64,000 nt of DNA from Endozoicomonas sp. G2_2 (GCF_017744135.1 NZ_JAGHQU010000012.1:1-64000); one strand, 5' to 3'. Counted from the first letter of the stretch, positions 29,209 to 38,324 are shown. The notes: a model not told the origin generated them from the letters alone. Program-made: numbers and translations.

Positions 29209-29886
29209 TCAGCGTGCGGTTGGCTGCGTACGCGGTGTGGTATCGGCCGCGAGCGCGAGCAATCGCTCGGAGAGCACTGCCAGCAGCGCGCCGTAAAGCG
29301 GCAGGAACAGGCACAGGCTGATCAGCAGCTTGAAGGCGTAGTCCACGCAGGCGATCTCGAACCAGTGTTCGGCCATGAAAGGGTTCGACGACCCCACGAA
29401 GGCGATCGAGAAGAACAGCAGCGTATCCAATGCGTTACCCACCACGGTGGACGCCGCGGGCGCCACCCACCAGCGCGAACGGGCGCGTAGTCGGCGGAAC
29501 ACGCCAATATCCAGCAGCTGACCGAACAGATAGGCACAGAAGCTGGCCAGCGCGATGCGGGCGACGGCCCCGTTGAATTCGACCAGTGCGTCGAAGCCGG
29601 CGAAGCGGGCATCGACATAAAGCACCGAGAAAAGATACGACACCAGCAGGGCCGGGCCCATCACCGCGAACACGATCCGGCGCGCGGTGGCCGCGCCGAA
29701 GATGCGAACCGTCAGGTCGGTGGCCAGAAAGATGAACGGAAAGCTGAATGCGCCCCAGGTGGTATGCCAGCCCAGCAGCGTGAAGGGCAGTTGCACCAGA
29801 TAGTTGCTGGCCGCGATGACGACGATGTGCAGCACGGCGAGGGCGATGACGACACGACGCCACTGGGCGTCGGAAAGCACGGACAT
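29209..29886 (-). CDS. yhhQ: Queuosine precursor transporter (YhhQ/VUT family)
   Basis: 225 aa with about six membrane helices. The family marks are SNYLVQLPFTLLGWHTTWGAF, FPFIFLATDLTVRIFG and STVVGNALDTLLFFSIAF. It imports queuosine precursors (preQ0/preQ1) for tRNA modification. Two starts are possible: 29892 lies only 2 nt after the AAAAGG ribosome site, while the next ATG at 29886 is 8 nt away, so 29886 is preferred. A candidate preQ1 riboswitch precedes it, which fits this function. Confidence 0.92.
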   Translation of the reverse strand: MSVLSDAQWRRVVIALAVLHIVVIAASNYLVQLPFTLLGWHTTWGAFSFPFIFLATDLTVRIFGAATARRIVFAVMGPALLVSYLFSVLYVDARFAGFDALVEFNGAVARIALASFCAYLFGQLLDIGVFRRLRARSRWWVAPAASTVVGNALDTLLFFSIAFVGSSNPFMAEHWFEIACVDYAFKLLISLCLFLPLYGALLAVLSERLLALAADTTPRTQPTAR

Positions 29887-29894
29887 GGACATGG

Positions 29895-29924
29895 CCTTTT
29901 TACTGACGGGGTGAGGGAACCCGT
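29895..29924 (-). promoter_or_regulatory. Candidate preQ1-I riboswitch upstream of yhhQ
   Basis: On the minus strand: stem ACGGG / CCCGT closing a TTCCCTCAC loop, then CAGT, an A5 run and GG, which is the ribosome site. The loop CCT can pair with AGG of the tail, giving the H-type pseudoknot with A-rich third strand of class I preQ1 sensors. Binding would hide the Shine-Dalgarno. Size (about 30 nt) and place directly before a queuosine-precursor transporter support it; no covariance can be shown. Confidence 0.5.
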
Positions 29925-29955
29925 GAACACGTATGACGCGAGCCTGCGCAGGATA

Positions 29956-31248
29956 CTAGCTCGGCTCGCGCGCGTCTGCCGGCGGGTCGTACGCGCCGGC
30001 GGCGATGGCCTCCAGTTCGGCGTAAAGGTCGGCTTCGGCATGGATGCTGCGCAGAATCCAGTACAAGCCGCTGAGCGTGCGCATAAGAAACACCAGTTCC
30101 GGCGCGGCGTTGAACAGTTTCCAGTGGCGCAGCGACTTGCGAATCTCCCCGCGTATGGATTCGATCAACCCGTCGTCGCCGAACACGTAATGTGGGTTGT
30201 CGCGCAACGGGCCGAGGGAAGCCGCCGCATGGCCGGCGTAGATCTCGGTATACAGCTCGCTGTGGCGCGCCCAGCTGCCGGGCGGCACCACACCGAGGCG
30301 CTGCAGTGCGTCGTGTACGTCGGCCCAGCGGCTTTCCAGTGCGGCCGCGACCACGTCACGCAAACCGGCCCGTGTGTCGATGTCGAGGCGTTTCACGCAG
30401 CCGAAATCGTAAAGGGCCAGCCGGGCGTCGTCGGTGACGCCGAAATTGCCGGGGTGGGGGTCGGCATGCAGCACGCCGTGGGTGAACACCTGGCGGTTGA
30501 TCGCACTCACGATCGCCTGGCCGAGATCACCCGGTGCCTGGTCAATGGGCGCCGAGGGCACATGACTGGTCACGAGCACGGCGTCGGTGCACAGCTCGGG
30601 TACCGGTTCGGGCAGCACGAAGCGGGGCAGGCCGATCGCACGCAGCGATTCGAGATTGCGCAATTCGTGGCGATAGTCGGTTTCCTCGATGAAGCGCTCG
30701 CGCAGTTCATCGAGCACGGCGTCGATATCGCTGCCGCGAATGGGCAGAAACCGCGACAGCTTGAGCAGGCGGCCGAGGTTGGCGATATCGGCATCCACGG
30801 CATCGGCCACGCCGGGATAGCGGATTTTGATGACCACGTCGCGGCCGTCCGCCAGTTGGGCGCGATGCACCTGGCCGATGGAAGCCGCGGCCAGCGCGCT
30901 CTCGTCGATATGCGCTACGAGCGCACGCTGTTCTTCGGTCCACGTCGCGTCGAGCACGGGTTCGAGCCGTTCGAAATCCCAAGGCTCGGCGTCGCGCTGA
31001 AGGCGCGCGAGCTGATCGGCCAGCTGTTCGGGCAGGAAATCACGGTACTGCGAGGCGATCTGGCCGAGCTTCATGGCCGCGCCGCGCAGCCCGCCGAGAG
31101 TGTCGAACCAGTCCTGGCCGGTCTTCTGCCAGCTCTTGGCGCGATCGTAGCCGGGCATGGTGTGCAGCACGCCGCGGCCGAGACTGCGCACGCCGGCGCC
31201 GATGATGCGCCGGCGGCGGGTGCGTTGTTCGTCGTTATTCGAAGCCAT
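29956..31248 (-). CDS. ABC1/UbiB-family atypical kinase
   Basis: 430 aa. It has the ABC1 KxGQ-type motif (AMKLGQIAS), the A-rich loop region AAASIGQVHRAQL, Lys in VVIKIRYPG, E-x-D in IEETDYRHE, HADPHPGNFGV and the metal motif YDFG. Relatives (UbiB, COQ8) support ubiquinone synthesis or lipid handling; a specific role is not visible. No C-terminal membrane helices as in UbiB are evident, so it is not ubiB itself. Its start overlaps the SDR stop by 14 nt, so the two are translationally coupled. Confidence 0.88.
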   Translation of the reverse strand: MASNNDEQRTRRRRIIGAGVRSLGRGVLHTMPGYDRAKSWQKTGQDWFDTLGGLRGAAMKLGQIASQYRDFLPEQLADQLARLQRDAEPWDFERLEPVLDATWTEEQRALVAHIDESALAAASIGQVHRAQLADGRDVVIKIRYPGVADAVDADIANLGRLLKLSRFLPIRGSDIDAVLDELRERFIEETDYRHELRNLESLRAIGLPRFVLPEPVPELCTDAVLVTSHVPSAPIDQAPGDLGQAIVSAINRQVFTHGVLHADPHPGNFGVTDDARLALYDFGCVKRLDIDTRAGLRDVVAAALESRWADVHDALQRLGVVPPGSWARHSELYTEIYAGHAAASLGPLRDNPHYVFGDDGLIESIRGEIRKSLRHWKLFNAAPELVFLMRTLSGLYWILRSIHAEADLYAELEAIAAGAYDPPADAREPS

Positions 31249-32650
31249 GAACCGGAATATCGCTCTCGTTGCGAAGCCAGCCATAAAGCGCCTGCGCATC
31301 GCTCGGGCGTACCTGTGTATTCGGCAGCACCGCGGTCGGATGCGGAGTGCGGTCGAGAAAGAACTCGCCCTGGCAGTGGTTGGCTGCTTCGGCCGCGCCC
31401 AGCCAGACTGCGGTATCCGCGCCCATGCGCGCATCGCGCAGGAACCGGCCCATCACTTTGTCGAAGCCCGGCAGGGATTTCGTCACCCCCGGCGTCGCCG
31501 CCCAGCCGGGATGCATGGCGTTGAACCGCACGCCGGCATCGCCGTAGCGACGCGCCCAGTGGCGGGTCAGCGCGACGAGTCCGCGTTTGGCGCGCGCGTA
31601 GGCCTTGCTGGCGCTGTAATCCGACTGTTCGAGATTCATATCGTCGAGCACCAGCGGCTGCAGATACATGCCGCCGCTGGACATGTTCACCACGCGTGCG
31701 CCGGCAGCGATGAGCGACCCCATGAGCGTTTCCGTGAGCACAAAGGGTGCGACCAGGTTGATCGCCAGCGTGCGCTCGAAGCCGTCGTCGGTAAGCGCGT
31801 GCGTATCGAACATCGCACCGGCGTTGTTCACCAGCACATCGATACGCGGAAACCGTTCGGTCAGGCGTTCGCCCAGGGCCCGGGTCTCGGCGACGTCGAT
31901 CAAATCGGCCTGTTCGGCATGGATACGTGCGATATCGCCGCCGGCGAAATCGTGCACGGTCTGGCGCGAGGCGGCGAGCTTGTCGGCATCGCGGCCGACG
32001 AGCACGACCGTCGCGCCCAGGCGCGCGTATTCGCAGGCGATGGCTTCGCCGATACCGCTGGTCGCGCCGGTGACGACCACGACGCGATCGTCCATGAACT
32101 CGCTATGCGACTTGTCGTCGAGCGCTAGATAGCCGCGTTCGGTGAACATGGGCGCGGCGAGCACCAGGCTTCGATCGGCCGCGTAGCTGGGCCAGCTCTG
32201 GCGCGGCACGGTGGTCTTGATGGTGAGCGCGTCGGCGAGGCCGGCCACCGCCTTGCGGCCGACGCGTTTGAACAGCGGCCGGGCGAGCGTTTCGCTGAGC
32301 CGCAATGCGCCCGAAAGCCGGAAGTCCGCGCGATAGTCGATTTGCGCACTGCCGGCCGCGTTGGCCGAGATGGCAATCGTCTCGGTCGAGCGGATGCCGT
32401 TGCCGTACATCTCGAGTTCGATACGGGCATCCGGTTTTAGTGCCGTGATGCGGTAGCGCAGCGTGGCACGACGCCCGAAAAGGCTGACGGTCACATCGAA
32501 TTCGCTGCCCACCGCCGGTGTGCCCGGGGTGATCTTCTCGGCGCGATAGACCCCGGGGTCCCATTGCTCGCAGGTCGAGAAATCAAGCAGATAGCGGTAG
32601 CAGTCGGCAGCGGCGCGGGCGACGCGAACGGTTTCGTGGAGTCGGATCAT
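31235..32650 (-). CDS. SRPBCC-SDR fusion protein
   Basis: 471 aa in two domains. Residues 1-150 form an SRPBCC (polyketide cyclase/START-like) domain: a ligand pocket fold with L-D-F-S-T-C-E-Q-W-D-P and A-R-I-E-L-E. Residues 185-471 form a short-chain dehydrogenase with TGATSGIG, NNAG, an active-site Ser in NMSSGG and YSASKAYARAK. ATG 32650 is preferred over the frame to 32737. The fused lipid-binding-like domain could present a hydrophobic substrate. It is coupled with the ABC1 kinase; the pair suggests lipid or quinone metabolism, but the reaction is unknown. Confidence 0.88.
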   Translation of the reverse strand: MIRLHETVRVARAAADCYRYLLDFSTCEQWDPGVYRAEKITPGTPAVGSEFDVTVSLFGRRATLRYRITALKPDARIELEMYGNGIRSTETIAISANAAGSAQIDYRADFRLSGALRLSETLARPLFKRVGRKAVAGLADALTIKTTVPRQSWPSYAADRSLVLAAPMFTERGYLALDDKSHSEFMDDRVVVVTGATSGIGEAIACEYARLGATVVLVGRDADKLAASRQTVHDFAGGDIARIHAEQADLIDVAETRALGERLTERFPRIDVLVNNAGAMFDTHALTDDGFERTLAINLVAPFVLTETLMGSLIAAGARVVNMSSGGMYLQPLVLDDMNLEQSDYSASKAYARAKRGLVALTRHWARRYGDAGVRFNAMHPGWAATPGVTKSLPGFDKVMGRFLRDARMGADTAVWLGAAEAANHCQGEFFLDRTPHPTAVLPNTQVRPSDAQALYGWLRNESDIPVHGFE

Positions 32651-32692
32651 GTAAGAACGTTTGCGACCAAAGTCGAGTAGTACGCCAGTTTG

Positions 32693-32714
32693 TGCAGTGC
32701 GGTTGAGCACTGCA
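32693..32714. promoter_or_regulatory. Inverted repeat in a divergent promoter region
   Basis: TGCAGTGC-GGTTGA-GCACTGCA, perfect 8-bp arms, between the divergent SDR-fusion and nucleotidase-like genes. There is no T-run, so an operator is more likely than a terminator. No adjacent regulator gene points to the ligand. Confidence 0.4.
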
Positions 32715-32808
32715 ACTGTCATCACGCTGTCAGGCAACCGTCATGGTCGTGCATTGAGCGCCGGGTAAGTTCTGGTCCGCCTGTGACCGATCAACCTGAG
32801 GGGGACCC

Positions 32809-34953
32809 ATGACCAAGACGCAACCCGTCTGGCGACGACTTGCGCTGCTTGCTCTTCTGACCGCCAGCATCGCCGGCTGTTCCAGCAGCGACGATAACGA
32901 CAACGATTCCGGCGATATGGAAAGCGCCGCGCCGGCCTATCGTCTGCAGCTGCTGCATTTCGCGGACATGGACGGCTCGACCGCAGCGCTCGAGTATGTG
33001 TCCAATTTCTCGCGCCTGATCAACGCCTTCGAAAGCGACGAGGAACTGGCAGACAACACGCTGGTACTCAGTTCCGGCGACAATTTCATTCCCGGCCCGC
33101 GCTTTTTCGCCGCCGGCGTCGACAACGCCGACACACGCGCCGCACTCCGCGTACCCGGCAACGGCCGGGGCGATATCGTGTTCGTAAACGCTTTCGATAC
33201 CGCGGCCTCGGTCGTCGGCAACCACGATCTGGACCAGGGCACCGAAGCCTTCGCCGGCCTGATCGTGGCCGATGGCGATTACCCGGGAACGGCGTTTCCC
33301 TATCTCTCCACCAACCTCGATTTTTCCACCGACGCCAATCTGTCCGGCCTGATCGTGGCCGACGGCATGTCGGCAAGCGACGGCGCGGGTCGCGTAGCCG
33401 GTTCGGCGACGGTCGAGGTCGGTGGCGAGACGATCGGCCTGGTCGGTGCGAGCACGCCGGCTCTGGCGAGCCTGACTTCGACGGGCGGCATCACCGTCTC
33501 GCCGTCCGGCTTCACCATGGACGAGGCCGGCTACGATGCGCTGGCGGCCGAGATTCAGCCTGCGATCGATGCGCTGGTGGATGCCGGTATCGACAAGATC
33601 GTGCTCATGGCGCACATGCAGCAGATCGCGATCGAGCAGGCCCTGGCCACACGCCTGAACGATGTCGATATCATCATCGCCGGCGGCTCCAACACGCTGC
33701 TGGCCGACGGCAACGACACGCTGCGCGACGGCGATACCGCGGCGGATACCTATCCGTTGTCCTTCGAGGGGCCGGACGGCACGCCGACGCTCGTGGTCAA
33801 TGTCGACGGCGACTACAAATACCTCGGCCGCCTGGTCGTGGATTTCGACGAAGCCGGCGTGCTGATCACGCGCACGCTGGACAGCAGCGAGAACGGCGCC
33901 TGGGCATCGACCGATGCGGTGGTCGAGATGCTCGCCACCCGCGGTCTCGATACCAGCGCCGACGAAGACGTACTGGCCGTGCAGTCCGCCCTTCAGGACG
34001 TGCTCGCCGAGCAGGACGGCAACGTCCAGGGCATCACCGACGTCTATCTCGACGGGCGCCGTACCCAGGTGCGTACCGAGGAGACCAATCTCGGTGATCT
34101 CACTGCGGACGCGAACCTCTACTACGCACGGCTGGTGGAGCCGGGCGTGCAGGTCTCGCTCAAGAACGGCGGCGGCATTCGCGACGATATCGGCCAGGTG
34201 GTCGTGCCGCCGGGCTCGAACGACGCCGAGCCGGAATTTCGCCCGCCCCAGGCCAACGAGTCGATTGGCAAGCCGGCGGGCGGCGTGTCGCAGTTCGATA
34301 TCGCCGGCTCGCTGCGTTTCAATAACAGCCTGACGCTGATAACCGTCACCGCCGCCGAACTGCGCGACATCATGGAGCACGCGGTCGCGGCGACGACCGA
34401 CGGCGCCACGCCGGGCCAGTTCCCGCAGATCGGCGGCATGCGCATCGCTTTCGATGCGGATGAAACCGCGCGGGTCGGTGACCAGACGAGCTTGGGTGCG
34501 TCGACCGCCGGCAGCCGTATCCGCACCTTGGAACTCATCGACGATGCCGGCACGGCCACCGATACGATTGTGGCCAACGGCGTCCTGCAGGGCGACGCCA
34601 GCCGCGGCATTCGCATGGTGCTGCTGGCCTTCACCGCGGCCTGCGTGCCCGGCGACAACTACGACGCCGGCACTCAGGAATGCGGCGATGCCTATCCATT
34701 GATGAATCTGGCCGACCCGCAGCGCGTGGATCTCGACCCGGCGACGGCGACCGATCCGTCGGCGGTCAGCACGGCCTACGATCCGGGCCTGGCGTCATTC
34801 GCGGCCAGCGGTACCGAACAGGACGCGCTGGCCGAACACCTGCAGGCGCTCTACAACCCGGCCAACGGCGGCAGCGCCTATGCACAGGCCGAAACGCCGG
34901 CGGTCGAAGACACGCGTATCGTCAATCTGAAGGCCCAGCGCGACGCGCCGTAA
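32809..34953 (+). CDS. 5'-nucleotidase/metallophosphatase-like lipoprotein
   Basis: 714 aa. The signal peptide ends in lipobox TASIAGC, followed by an acidic linker, so it is a surface or periplasmic lipoprotein. An N-terminal calcineurin-like domain has SSGDNFIPGP and VGNHDLDQG, and a C-terminal 5'-nucleotidase domain has LTADANLYYARL, SLKNGGGIRDDIG and FNNSLTLITVTAAELRDIME. Two standard metal motifs are altered: D-x-H is ADMDG and GGHSHT is GGSNTL. The DNFIPGP and GGSNTLLAD forms recur in a divergent branch of this family. Function may be altered phosphatase activity. Confidence 0.88.
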   Translation: MTKTQPVWRRLALLALLTASIAGCSSSDDNDNDSGDMESAAPAYRLQLLHFADMDGSTAALEYVSNFSRLINAFESDEELADNTLVLSSGDNFIPGPRFFAAGVDNADTRAALRVPGNGRGDIVFVNAFDTAASVVGNHDLDQGTEAFAGLIVADGDYPGTAFPYLSTNLDFSTDANLSGLIVADGMSASDGAGRVAGSATVEVGGETIGLVGASTPALASLTSTGGITVSPSGFTMDEAGYDALAAEIQPAIDALVDAGIDKIVLMAHMQQIAIEQALATRLNDVDIIIAGGSNTLLADGNDTLRDGDTAADTYPLSFEGPDGTPTLVVNVDGDYKYLGRLVVDFDEAGVLITRTLDSSENGAWASTDAVVEMLATRGLDTSADEDVLAVQSALQDVLAEQDGNVQGITDVYLDGRRTQVRTEETNLGDLTADANLYYARLVEPGVQVSLKNGGGIRDDIGQVVVPPGSNDAEPEFRPPQANESIGKPAGGVSQFDIAGSLRFNNSLTLITVTAAELRDIMEHAVAATTDGATPGQFPQIGGMRIAFDADETARVGDQTSLGASTAGSRIRTLELIDDAGTATDTIVANGVLQGDASRGIRMVLLAFTAACVPGDNYDAGTQECGDAYPLMNLADPQRVDLDPATATDPSAVSTAYDPGLASFAASGTEQDALAEHLQALYNPANGGSAYAQAETPAVEDTRIVNLKAQRDAP

Positions 34954-34978
34954 TCGGCCTCGCGTCTGGCACACGGGT

Positions 34979-35005
34979 CGCGCTGGCAGCAGCGCGGCCT
35001 TTTTC
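34979..35005 (+). terminator. Intrinsic terminator after the nucleotidase-like gene
   Basis: CGCGCTG-GCAG-CAGCGCG followed by GCC and five Ts, 25 bp after the stop at 34953. Confidence 0.65.
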
Positions 35006-35041
35006 ATGCGCGGGCTTCGAACGAAACGATAGACTCGCGGC

Positions 35042-36046
35042 ATGAACGTCTTCGATCGCATCTACGCGCTGCACAAGCAGCTCGCCGGCGCACGCCGGCC
35101 GATTCCCAAGGCCACGCTGGAAGAACGCCTCGAATGCTCGCCGGCCACGGTCAAGCGCATCATCCGCGACATGCGGCTGTATCTGGACGCGCCGATCGAG
35201 TACGACCGCGAATACAACGGCTACTACTACGCGCGCGATGCCGACGGTAACGACGCCGACGAGGGCGCGGGCGGGCATTTCGAACTGCCGGGGCTGTGGT
35301 TCAACGCCTCCGAGCTGGTCTCGCTGCTGGCCATGGACCAGCTGCTCGAAACCGTGCAGCCGGGCCTGCTCGCGCTCGATCTCGCGCCGGTGCGCAAGCG
35401 CCTGGAGCGCATCCTGGAAAGCCGTGCCATGGGCACCGGCGAACTGGCCAAGCGCACGCGTATCCTGCGCGCCAGCGCGCGCCGGCCCGGGCCTGCCTTT
35501 GCCGACGTCGCCAGCGCCATGGCCATGCGACACCGGGTGACGATCCGCTATCACGGGCGCGCGCGCGATACCGAAAGCGAGCGCACCGTGTCGCCGCAGC
35601 GGCTGATCTATTACCGCGACAACTGGTATCTCGATGCCTGGTGTCATGACGCCGACGGCCTGCGCAGCTTCTCGCTGGATCGTATTCGCCATGCGCATGC
35701 GCTCGAGGATGCGGCGATCGAGATGGACGAGACCACGCTGGAAGCGGAACTCGGCGGCGGCTATGGCATCTTCTCCGGCGCGCCGGCCCATACCGCGGTG
35801 ATCCGCTTCAGTGCGCGCGCGGCACGCTGGGTCGCCGACGAGGAGTGGCATCCGGATCAGCAGGGCGAGGTGCTCGCCGACGGCGGCTATGAACTGCGCG
35901 TGCCGTACTCGGCATCCGCCGAACTGCTGGCCGATGTGCTCGCCTACGGCCCGGAAGCCGAAGTGATCGCGCCGTCGGAACTGCGTGCAGCGGCGGCCGA
36001 ACGCCTGCATGCCGCCGCGGCGCAATACGGCGCCAACACGAAATAA
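35042..36046 (+). CDS. HTH/WYL-domain transcriptional regulator (YafY type)
   Basis: 334 aa. The N-terminal winged HTH (I-Y-A-L-H-K-Q-L, ATVKRIIRDMRLYLDAPI) is followed by a WYL domain with ITIRYHGRARD-like strand and the diagnostic Y-Y-R-D-N-W-Y-L-D-A-W. A C-terminal WCX-like part ends the protein. WYL regulators bind nucleotides or nucleic acid and respond to DNA damage or phage in some species. It starts 88 nt after the nucleotidase-like gene and is followed by the J-domain-like and SprT genes. Its target is not evident. Confidence 0.9.
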   Translation: MNVFDRIYALHKQLAGARRPIPKATLEERLECSPATVKRIIRDMRLYLDAPIEYDREYNGYYYARDADGNDADEGAGGHFELPGLWFNASELVSLLAMDQLLETVQPGLLALDLAPVRKRLERILESRAMGTGELAKRTRILRASARRPGPAFADVASAMAMRHRVTIRYHGRARDTESERTVSPQRLIYYRDNWYLDAWCHDADGLRSFSLDRIRHAHALEDAAIEMDETTLEAELGGGYGIFSGAPAHTAVIRFSARAARWVADEEWHPDQQGEVLADGGYELRVPYSASAELLADVLAYGPEAEVIAPSELRAAAAERLHAAAAQYGANTK

Positions 36047-36128
36047 TGTAAATCCATACAGCTCAGGGTCGTCGAATGACCCACCGGCCGCGCCACCCTG
36101 TAGTCACGTTGAATACAGGGAGTGACCG

Positions 36129-36812
36129 ATGAGCATGACCACCGCCCAACGACTGACCCACCCGGCCCATGCCGCGCTGCTGCAGGCCGCCCGCGACGAA
36201 CGTCGCGGTCTCGTGCGCGCACTGGCCATCGAGGCCGACTGGCGTTTTCATGACGGCCCCGAATGGGCCGCCCAGTATTGGGCCGCTTTTGGCGACCTGC
36301 GTCGGGATGCCGACACCGCTCACGACATGCGCGTCGCCGCGGCCACCGCGCCGCGCCGGGACTGGCCCACGCTGGCGCCGGTCGAATCCGACCAGGCGCG
36401 GGCGATCTTTCGGGCTCTGCTTGCCGCATTGCATCCCGACGTGGCCCCGAACGTGGCCGCCGCCGATCGCGAGGGGCTCTGGTCGCTCGTGGTCATGGCC
36501 TATCGCGCCGGCGACGCGGCCCGACTGCGCGAACTGCTCGGGCGCGCGCGTAACAACGCGGCATCGGCGCGGCTGCCGAACGACATCGTCGCGCTGCGCC
36601 GCGAACACGACCGGCTGTGCGGACTGCGCGAGCAGGCCGATCGTCGCCTGGCCGAGTTGAGCCAGCAGTTTCCGTTCTGTCTGCGCGATCAACTGGCCGA
36701 TCCCGATTGGGTTCGCCGTCAGCGTCTGGGGTTGCGCCAGGTCATTGCCATGGCGGCGCCCCCGCGGCCGCGCCGGCGCAGCACAGCGGATGACCGCAAG
36801 CAGGTATGCTGA
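36129..36812 (+). CDS. J-domain-like protein of unknown function
   Basis: 227 aa, soluble, acidic-basic mixed. Around residues 98-138 it has R-A-I-F-R-A-L-L-A-A-L-H-P-D-V followed by EGLWSLVVMAYRAGD, which is the helix-HPD-helix pattern of a J-domain. The flanks are unlike DnaJ. A helical LRREHDRLCGLREQADRRLAELS segment follows, then a basic tail. A role as a DnaK co-chaperone or a degenerate J-protein is inferred. It lies 82 nt after the WYL regulator and 36 nt before the SprT gene, so it is probably in their operon. Confidence 0.75.
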   Translation: MSMTTAQRLTHPAHAALLQAARDERRGLVRALAIEADWRFHDGPEWAAQYWAAFGDLRRDADTAHDMRVAAATAPRRDWPTLAPVESDQARAIFRALLAALHPDVAPNVAAADREGLWSLVVMAYRAGDAARLRELLGRARNNAASARLPNDIVALRREHDRLCGLREQADRRLAELSQQFPFCLRDQLADPDWVRRQRLGLRQVIAMAAPPRPRRRSTADDRKQVC

Positions 36813-36848
36813 GCCGCTGGTCGACTCTCGAAATGACACGCCCCGCCC

Positions 36849-37406
36849 ATGGCCCAGGCCGAACAGCATCGTCTCGATCTCGGCGACGAGGATTTGCAGA
36901 CCCGTGCCACGCGCGAGACCGCCTACTGGATCGAACGCGCCCGCGATATCACCGGCGCGAGCGCGCGCCGGCTGCCGGTGCCCGCGGTCGCCTTCGACCT
37001 GCGCGGCCGTTCGGCGGGGCAGGCGATCTTCGCCCGCCGCAGCCGCGACTGTCGGATTCGTATCAACGCCGCGCTGCTGGAATCCCATCCGCAGGAGATG
37101 CTGGCCGAGACCGTGCCGCACGAAGTCGCGCATGTGGTGATCTATCGGCTCTACGGCCGCCGTGCGCGCCCGCACGGCAAGGAATGGAAAGCGCTCATGC
37201 GGGCCTTCGGCGTCGACCCCGCGCCGTGCCATACGTTGCCGACCGAGCCGGTACGCCAGCTCAAGCGCTTTCGCTACCAATGCGCCTGCGCCGAAGACGC
37301 CTGGCTGACCAGTATTCGCCACAGGCGGGCGCAGCAGGGCACCGATTATGTCTGCCGGCGCTGCGGGCAAAAACTCGTTCGCGCGGCGGAATCGGCCGAC
37401 GCGTAG
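36849..37406 (+). CDS. SprT-family zinc metalloprotease
   Basis: 185 aa. The SprT-like domain has HEVAH at residues 91-95 as the zinc site, with a third His after it in R-P-H-G-K-E-W. A C-terminal zinc ribbon follows with C-x-C (YQCACA) and CRRCGQ. SprT-like proteins of bacteria are poorly studied; the eukaryotic relative Spartan cuts DNA-protein crosslinks. Start ATG 36849 gives a full-length protein. Gene order WYL, J-like, SprT suggests a stress-related unit, by inference. Confidence 0.9.
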   Translation: MAQAEQHRLDLGDEDLQTRATRETAYWIERARDITGASARRLPVPAVAFDLRGRSAGQAIFARRSRDCRIRINAALLESHPQEMLAETVPHEVAHVVIYRLYGRRARPHGKEWKALMRAFGVDPAPCHTLPTEPVRQLKRFRYQCACAEDAWLTSIRHRRAQQGTDYVCRRCGQKLVRAAESADA

Positions 37407-37442
37407 CGTGGCCGCGCGCCGTTGCGGAATGCCGCGTAAACG

Positions 37443-38324
37443 CTAGCCGAGCGCCTGGCGCCCCGCCCAGTCGCGCACGAACTGTTCGGCGGTACGGCCA
37501 CTGCGCGAGCCGCGCGCCAGCGCCCATTGCAGGGCGGCACGCTCCCAGGGGGCATCGACCCCGATCTCGGCGTCGATATCACGAGCGGCGAGATGCCGGG
37601 CCGCGATTTCCAGATAGCTTGTCTGGTCGAACGGGTAGAAAGAGAGCCACAGCCCGAACCGCTCGGACAGGGAGATCTTTTCCTCGACCGCCTCGCCGTG
37701 ATGGATCTCGCCGTCGATCTGCTGCGCGGCCTGGTTCTCCGACTGGTATTCGGGCAGCAGGTGGCGCCGGTTCGAGGTGGCATAGATCACCACGTTGTCG
37801 GGCGCGGCGGCCAGCGAGCCGTCGAGGACGGCCTTGAGTGCCTTGTAGCTGCCGTCACCGGCCTCGAACGACAGATCGTCCGAGAACACCACGAACTTTT
37901 CCGGCCGGTTGGCGAGGATGGCGACCAGATCCGGCAGGTCGACCAGCCGGTGGGCCGGCACCTCGACAATCCGCAGGCCGTCGTCGGCGAACGTCGGCAA
38001 CAACGCTTTCACCAGCGACGACTTGCCCGAACCGCGCGTGCCCCAGAGCAGGGCGTTGTTCGCCGGCAGTCCGGCCACGAATTGACGGGTGTTGGCGACC
38101 AGCCGTTGTTTTTGCGTCTCGATACCATGCAGGCGATCCAGCGGCAGGGCGATCGGTGCGTCGATCGCCTGCAGTCGTCCATCCTCGCGCCAGCGAAACG
38201 CCAGCGCGGACCAGTCGATATCGCCGCCAACCGCGCGCCGCTCGTCGGCCAGTCGCGCTTCCTGAACATCGGCGATACGGGCCAGCTCGGCGGCGATGGT
38301 TTTCAACATGTCTGCATCGTGCAT
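37443..38324 (-). CDS. DUF815-family AAA+ ATPase
   Basis: 293 aa. Walker A WGTRGSGKSSLVK, Walker B-type FVVFSDDLSF and the sensor region VIYATSNRRHLLPE are present; the FYPFDQTSYLEIA end is typical of this DUF815 (COG2607) group. Function is unknown. It is convergent with sprT, ending 37 nt after it. Start ATG 38324 gives family length; ATG 38309 is an alternative. Confidence 0.9.
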   Translation of the reverse strand: MHDADMLKTIAAELARIADVQEARLADERRAVGGDIDWSALAFRWREDGRLQAIDAPIALPLDRLHGIETQKQRLVANTRQFVAGLPANNALLWGTRGSGKSSLVKALLPTFADDGLRIVEVPAHRLVDLPDLVAILANRPEKFVVFSDDLSFEAGDGSYKALKAVLDGSLAAAPDNVVIYATSNRRHLLPEYQSENQAAQQIDGEIHHGEAVEEKISLSERFGLWLSFYPFDQTSYLEIAARHLAARDIDAEIGVDAPWERAALQWALARGSRSGRTAEQFVRDWAGRQALG

